Assembly: GCF_042767895.1 (NCBI RefSeq)
Contig: NC_091570.1
Coordinates: 35,805,077 to 35,869,076 of the forward strand
Reading direction: 5' to 3'
Origin: Penaeus vannamei
Lineage: Eukaryota > Arthropoda > Malacostraca > Decapoda > Penaeidae
DNA length: 64,000 bases
The translations under genes were made by a program, and so were the position numbers. Below are positions 58,596 through 64,000 of the stretch, piece by piece; within the stretch, counting starts at the first letter, position 1, and every line of letters begins with the position of its first letter. The notes below the pieces were generated by a model, which ran no database searches, was not told where the DNA came from, and saw nothing but the letters and a program-made list of their open reading frames with translations.

Positions 58596-59014
58596 AAAGA
58601 AGAAGAGGAGGAGGAGGAGGAGGGATGAGGAGGAAGAGGAGGGACGAGGAAGAGGAGGAGGGACGAGGAAGAAGAGGAGGAGGGACGAGGAAGAGGGGAG
58701 AGGGAGGAGGGACGAGGAAGAGGGAAGAGGGAGGAGGGACGAGGAAGAGGGAAGAGGGAGGAGGGACGAGGAAGAGGGAAGAGGGAGGAGGGACGAGGAA
58801 GAGGGAAGAGGGAGGAGGGACGAGGAAGAGGGAGGAGGGACGAGGAAGAGGGAGGAGGGACGAGGAAGAGGGAGGAGGGACGAGGAAGAGGGAGGAGGGA
58901 CGAGGAAGAGGGAGGAGGGACGAGGAAGAGGGAGGAGGGACGAGGACGAGGGACGAGGAAGAGGGAGGAGGGACGAGGACGAGGGACGAAGAGGAAGAGG
59001 AGGAGAGACGAGGA
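58596..59014. repeat. Purine minisatellite, 27-bp and 20-bp units with GGGACGAGG
   Basis: GGGACGAGGAAGAGGGA recurs throughout. Early copies (58686-58820) are 27 bases with a GAAGAGGGAGGA insertion; later copies (58820-58945) are 20 bases, GGGACGAGGAAGAGGGAGGA. It starts with (GGA)n at 58600-58622. Glu/Arg/Gly and Ser/Leu/Pro frames are artefacts. Confidence 0.97.
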
Positions 59015-59749
59015 CCCCGCCATGATGGGCCTGCTTACGCCGAGGAGGGAGGCGAGGGAGGCCTGGGAGGAGGAGGGGGCGGGCGCCGATGGGAAAGGAC
59101 GAAAAGGAACTGGTATGAATATCGACGGAGGCGACGACAGTGCATATGTTAAGGCCGATTTGCATAGGAAGCAGGCTGTAATGACGCTCGCGGGAAGATA
59201 AGTCCGAATTTACGAGATGGCAAACGCCCGTAAAATGACTGGCAGTATCGCTGCAAGGATTGATTGAAGAAAGTCTCGGTAAATGCTCCTCGGGTTTATC
59301 TGGAGGAGGCAGCTGGAGGGCAATAATGTCCGGACACAGGGCCTCGTCGGTGACAGGGGCCAAAGGGGGATCTGAGGCTTGTTGGCATTAAAAAGTGCAA
59401 CTTGACCTCCGAGTTATGCTGCGCTGAGTGGATTTACGCAGCGAGGGGCGTTTGTGCGCTCGTCCCTCCGCCCGCCCGCCCGCCAGATGGGGAAGGCGCT
59501 GCGTGGCATGGGTGAGGGCGCCGTGGGGGGCGTGCGCGGGGCATCGGCACGGCAGAACGGGGAGCCGGAAGAGGTGATGTCTTTATTTCCGGTCGGGGCG
59601 GAAGGGAGAAGAGATGCGGGGTAGGGAGGGAGAGCAGCGTCGCGCCCTCGCTTTTGCTCCCCGCCCGTCTTGCTGCTCCCTTGCTCACACAGTCTGCTTT
59701 TCTTGCTTTCTTCCCTTTTCTTTTCCCAGCCCTCGCCCATTCCTCCTTC
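59015..59749. other. Unique spacer
   Basis: Mixed sequence, GC-rich at 59450-59560. No gene or RNA recognised. Confidence 0.5.
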
Positions 59750-59990
59750 CCAAAGCCTTCCCCCTCCCCCCCATTCCCCAACCCACGCCCTCCCCCCCTC
59801 CCCTCCCCATAGCCCTCCCTTCCCCTTAGACCTCCCCTCCCCCTATAGTCCTTCCCCCCATATCCCTCTCCCACCCCTCCCTCATCCGTCTCCCATCCTT
59901 TTCTCACCCTCTCATCCCACGCCCCCCCCCCCTCCCTTCTTTCCCCCATCCCGCGCCCACACACTGCCCTCTCGCCCTCCTCATTACCGT
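59750..59990. repeat. C-rich pyrimidine tract
   Basis: Degenerate CCCTCCCC, CCCCAT and CTCCC units with a C-run near 59926-59938. Confidence 0.8.
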
Positions 59991-60242
59991 GTCCCCATGG
60001 CTGCTCACTCACTTCCCATCGTTTCCACCGTCATTAGTCTTTTTCCCCCTCTCCTTTCTTCCCTCTTTTCCTTCCCGAGTTTCTTCGCCACGCAAACTTT
60101 GACACTTTTTTCCCTCCCCGTTGAGGGTCATCGATTTCCTGTTTCGCTGCTTTGTGTGGCCCAAGTCCAGAGTTAATTTCCTTTGTTTGCTGACCGGTTC
60201 CTGTGTTCCTGTGCGCTGCTCGGCCCTCGACTCGTGTGCGTT

Positions 60243-60540
60243 GGGGAGGGGGATGGGAGATGGGAGAGGGAGGGGTGATGGAAGAGAAAGGGGTATGGGA
60301 GATGGGAGAGGGATGGGAGATGGGAGAGGGAGGGGGATGGGAGAGGGAGGGGGATGGGAGAGGGGGGTGGGAGATGGGAGATGGGAGGGGGACGGGGGAT
60401 GGGAGAGGGAGGGGGACGGGGGATGGGAGAGGGACGGGGACGGGGGATGGGAGAGGGAGAGCGAGAGGAAGAGGGAGGGGGACGGGGGATGGGGGATGGG
60501 GAAGGAAGAGGGAGAGGGAGGGGGAGGGGGAGCAGAGGCA
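60243..60540. repeat. GGGAGATGGGAGAGG minisatellite
   Basis: GATGGGAGAGGGA or GACGGGGGATGGGAGAGGGA units of 14-24 bases repeat irregularly over about 300 bases. It lies 250 bases after the C-rich tract on the same strand. Gly/Arg/Glu/Met frames are artefacts. Confidence 0.93.
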
Positions 60541-60685
60541 GGCAGGAGTCGTCACACACCTTGCGTCTGATGATTACTTGTCACCATTGTTAGGTGATGT
60601 CACCGCTTAATAGTGTCTGTACGTTGGCGTTGGTGTTATGGTGTGCGCACGTGTTTCTATATGCTATGTGGTGTTTGCGTGCTTT

Positions 60686-60792
60686 GTATGTATGTATGTA
60701 TGTATGTATGTTTGTATGTGTATGTATGTTTGTATGTGTATGTATTGTGCGTGTGTGCGTGCGTGTGCGTGCGTGCGTGCATAGATAGATAG
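60686..60792. repeat. (ATGT)n, GTGC and (ATAG)n compound repeat
   Basis: GTATGTATGTATG, then TTTGTATGTGTATGTA, then GCGTGCGTGTGCGTGC and finally ATAGATAGATAG. Confidence 0.96.
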
Positions 60793-63400
60793 AATTATTA
60801 AATGTAGATTAAGATACAAACGTATATTAAAAGATTCAGAGATTGTGATGTATAGTCACTGATGGCCCACTTAATTGTAATCAAAGTTGATTAGTAAATT
60901 GGAGTTAATGGAGCTTAATGAAGTGGTCGTATCGTATCACCTTTCGTGATTTGATTATTGGCTCGGTTTTGTCTAGTTTTTTTTTTTGTATTTTAGTTTT
61001 AATTATTTATGCTTTAACCATTTTGAGACGATTATGGCCTGGTTGATTTGCTTAAGCCATTCTTCCTACCAACTGTGGCTGTCTGAGGGTGGTTGCTGTA
61101 GACTAGATATAACTGCTGCTTATGATAACGATTTACAGTGTTATTGAGGTAGTGACTTTTGCCTTTTGGTCTTCAGTGTTCTCTCGTATAGACATTTAGA
61201 AGTTGATGGAATGTAACGATAATAGAGTGAGAGAAGGTCTCTCACAGGATATCCACAAGAGAGGGACTGTGACCAGTTACTGAGGCGCTGCTCGTGAATA
61301 CCATTTGGACAGAGCCAGCCGCTAGAACGACAGACAAACCGTCCTACAAAGTTATTCAGATCAGCGACCGGTGTGTCAACAATAGCAGCAGGAGCGGAAA
61401 TAGCGAGCAAGAAGGGGGGGGCTGTTTACATGGAATCGTTAGCGTGGGATTTTTGAATGGCTGTCCGTGGTTTGTATTGGGCCGGTTATGGTCTGGTCGG
61501 AAAACGGTTCTGCTTTTAAATAGTTCGGCGTAACTGCGGTGGTGGATGGGTGGATTTTTTTTTTTTTTTTTTTTTCACGTGATCTTGAATTTCGGAGAAG
61601 GTTAACACTTCATCAGGTATCTAGTTCGGGGATTATTATTATTTCTGGAGAAAAGCCGCTGGGGAAATTCGCCGTGGAAGCTGGGAAGAAGCCTGTCAAT
61701 CAAGCGGCGCAAGTGCCTGCCTTCGACCCTCAGTGCCTCAGAAAGTCAGTCACGTGCATCTCCCGGCGGAGTTTTATCCTCCGCGAGAAGCCGGGTATTG
61801 TGCGGAGCCGCGCCACACGCTGCCTTTGTGCCTGCCCTGCGTTCGCTTCGTGGCACCGCCTCGACAATGGGATGTTGTCCGCTAAGCCTGGCCCTCGCGG
61901 CACTGGGGAAGGCGAGGGGGGGGGGGCGCTTGGTCCGTGGGCGGATTACGGAGGCGGTGCTCGGGCGGTCGCGAAGTCTGGTCGGCGGAGGCCTCGCTGC
62001 CTCCGCCGTGATTTGCCTTCATGCCCCTCAACGGGTGAAGCTCCGGCCGGGGACGAGCGCCTGCCGCCGGCGCAGCAGCCGGGAACTGCGGCCGAACCGC
62101 AACCGGCGCCGCGGCGTTTGCGAGGAAAGAGAATTGGGAGCCGTAAGCACGTATCCAAATGAAGCCCTCGGCTCATTGGCCTCATTACAAGCGAACATAA
62201 GAAATGGAACTGGAACATTTTGCAGGATGTGGTTTAATATGGCGGCTTTATTGGCACTCGTACAGAGCGTGGGATGAAATTAGTCTCTCGGTGGCCCGCT
62301 GCGGCCGGGTCGCTGCACGCCGTTCCACGCTCAGCTACCGCTCCACGCTAATGAAGTCTGTCTTTTTGTAGTCCAATTCTAGCTTTATCCCCTTCGCCCT
62401 CCTCCCTTTCTCCCTCTTATTTCCCTGTGCGCAAAAGGCACACGGAGTTATTAGCTAGGTTAATGAGCCTTGGCTTAATTGTATAACAAGGGCTCTCGTC
62501 TAGGTTATTAAATTTTATAATGATGATTTATTCGTGACTGAGCATCCGGAGATTGACGCTCCGGGGACGGCTCGACGACCCGGCTGGCGGAGACGGGCAC
62601 TTCGGGCTCGGGCCGGGGGCGCCCGTCCGCCCGGAGATAAGATTTCACGTCCGATCACTTGCGTGTCATGCGCTAGAGGAGTTTTTTGTGTTTGCATTGT
62701 TTTATGTTGCATGTGTGCGCTGGTTTAGATGTTTGTTCGTTATTGTGTATCCGCGTGTCTGTCCATTTTATTTGCATGTCTGTGCGCGCAAGTTCTGATG
62801 TACACGTGAGTGCAGAGAGGGGCCCGAGGCAGCTGTAGGTGTTTCAGCGATCAAACAAATCGAAGTAACCCGACCCGCGGACCAGGTGGACAATTCGGCC
62901 ATGTCGAGGGCGTGTGTTGCCTGCCAGCTCCAACTTGTCCCTCCTCCCAGTCAAGGCAGGCTAGGACGCTCGCCCTTGGGAGGCCGCTCTTACTACGCTC
63001 GCCCTTGTTGCTCCCTTGACTCGGCCGTCGTCACCCTTAGGGTCGCCTTGTCCCTCCACGTTGACTTAGGTCTCGTCGCCACTCCACCTACGCCTGTGGC
63101 AGTGTGATTGGTGAATACGCAACGTGTCTGTTTTTTCGACGGAGCTTAGAGGGGAAAAAAATGTGTGATCAAGGTCAAGAGCGGAATTCGAGCTGCCGCA
63201 CCTGTTGTTAAGCAGCCGAGGGGGGAACCCTGGCACCTCCGCCCCCGAGCCGGCTCATTCTCCTCTGCGGTGTGGGCTGACTGTTCCATTACGCAGCTGT
63301 CGGTTGTTGTTGGGGCTGCTACGTCGGCGTGCTCCTTGTCGTCCTCCTCTTCCAGCCTCGTCCCATTTCGTCTTCGGCCTTTTCGTCGTCCTAGTTGTCG
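60793..63400. other. 2.6-kb unique stretch
   Basis: Repeat-poor apart from T21 at 61555-61575. Three ordinary-composition frames (61294-61533 plus, 61141-61410 minus, 61539-62162 plus) have no family I recognise. An acceptor-like GGAACATTTTGCAG ends at about 62225. AT-balanced sequence around 62130-62280 and 62340-62520 with TAATGA and CATTA motifs looks like possible regulatory DNA. No RNA gene found. Confidence 0.45.
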
Positions 63401-64000
63401 TCCCCCCTCTTCCTCCTCCTCTTCTTCCTCATCCTCTTTTTCCTGCACTTCGTCGTCTTCCGCCCTCCCTCCCTCCCCAATTTTTTCTTTTCTTTTTTCT
63501 TCTTGTTCTTTTTTCTCTCTCCTCATTCCTCCTTCCCTTTTCTCCTTTTTTTTTCTCCGCCGCTTCCCCTTACCTCTTTCTTTTCTTCCTCCTTCCTTCT
63601 CGTCTTCCTCCTTCCTTCTTCTTTCTCGTCTTCCTCCTTCCTTCTCGTCTTCCTCCTTCCTTCTCGTCTTCCTCCTTCCTTCTCGTCTTCCTCCTTCCTC
63701 CTCGTCTTCCTCCTTCCTCCTCGTCTTCCTCCTTCCTCCTCGTCTTCCTCCTTCCTCCTCGTCTTCCTCCTTCCTCCTCGTCTTCCTCCTTCCTCCTCGT
63801 CTTCCTCCTTCCTCCTCGTCTTCCTCCTTCCTCCTCGTCTTCCTCCTTCCTCCTCGTCTTCCTCCTTCCTCCTTCCTCCTCGTCTTCCTCCTTCCTCCTC
63901 GTCTTCCTCCTTCCTCCTTCCTCCTCGTCTTCCTCCTTCCTCCTTCCTCCTTCCTCCTCGTCTTCCTCCTTCCTCCTTCCTCCTCCTCTTCCTCCTTCCT
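63401..64000. repeat. Pyrimidine block with 19-bp CTTCCTCCTTCCTCCTCGT array, cut by window end
   Basis: After irregular CCTCCTC and TTTTCT sequence, CGTCTTCCTCCTTCCTTCT becomes regular at 19-base spacing from 63627, with CG at 63627, 63646 and so on to about 63855. TTCTCG changes to TCCTCG from about 63700. Late units have extra CCTTCCT insertions. At least 18 copies are present and the array runs off the window. Confidence 0.97.

Noticed and set aside
61539..62162. 207-codon plus frame
   Set aside because: Begins in a poly-T run. A competing frame overlaps, no domain is recognised, and the Arg/Pro/Ala-rich end reflects GC content.

Overview
The window is eukaryotic nuclear DNA in which I can confirm no protein-coding gene, rRNA, tRNA, snRNA or recognisable transposon protein. 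Tandem repeats dominate. By hand tally about a quarter to a third of the 64 kb is microsatellite, minisatellite or long polypyrimidine/polypurine tract; the rest is unique-looking sequence with balanced composition and many stop codons. The repeat load ((CT)n, (GT)n, (TATATTTA)n, 16-44 bp minisatellites), spliceosomal-type splice signals and several copies of the palindrome TAGGCCTA suggest an arthropod, most likely a decapod crustacean. That assignment is an inference from style, not from a gene match.

Layout. 0-6.5 kb: a 44-bp minisatellite (17 copies), a diverged AT-rich duplication, (CT)63 and a 213-nt pure pyrimidine tract followed by a purine tract. 6.5-20 kb: mostly unique sequence with CCT/ACC and G-rich minisatellites, a candidate recursive splice site at 8166/8167 and several strong isolated 3' splice sites. 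20-33 kb: 16-, 28-, 30-, 22-, 20- and 28-bp arrays, (CA)47, and a 550-bp TATA/TTTA block. 33-48 kb: the densest part, with (GT)n, (GGGAA)n, a 43-bp array, a 36-bp array of about 24 copies, four (CT)n or (GA)n blocks and several pyrimidine minisatellites. 48-64 kb: a second candidate recursive splice site at 48868/48869, an 845-bp array of a 25-bp partly palindromic unit, a 2-kb unique stretch, a 1.07-kb CT/TCC block, and purine and pyrimidine arrays up to the window end, where a 19-bp array is cut off.

Interpretation. The long predicted reading frames here are nearly all products of repeats whose unit has no stop codons, so they are not listed as genes. The most interesting non-repeat signals are two places, 40.7 kb apart on the + strand, where branch point, pyrimidine tract and AG abut a good 5' splice site (TAG|GTAAGG and TAG|GTATGT). 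This is the structure of ratchet points that remove very long introns stepwise. With the strong isolated acceptors and one short candidate exon (33758-33818), they are compatible with the window lying inside a long + strand intron. RNA data would be needed to establish this.
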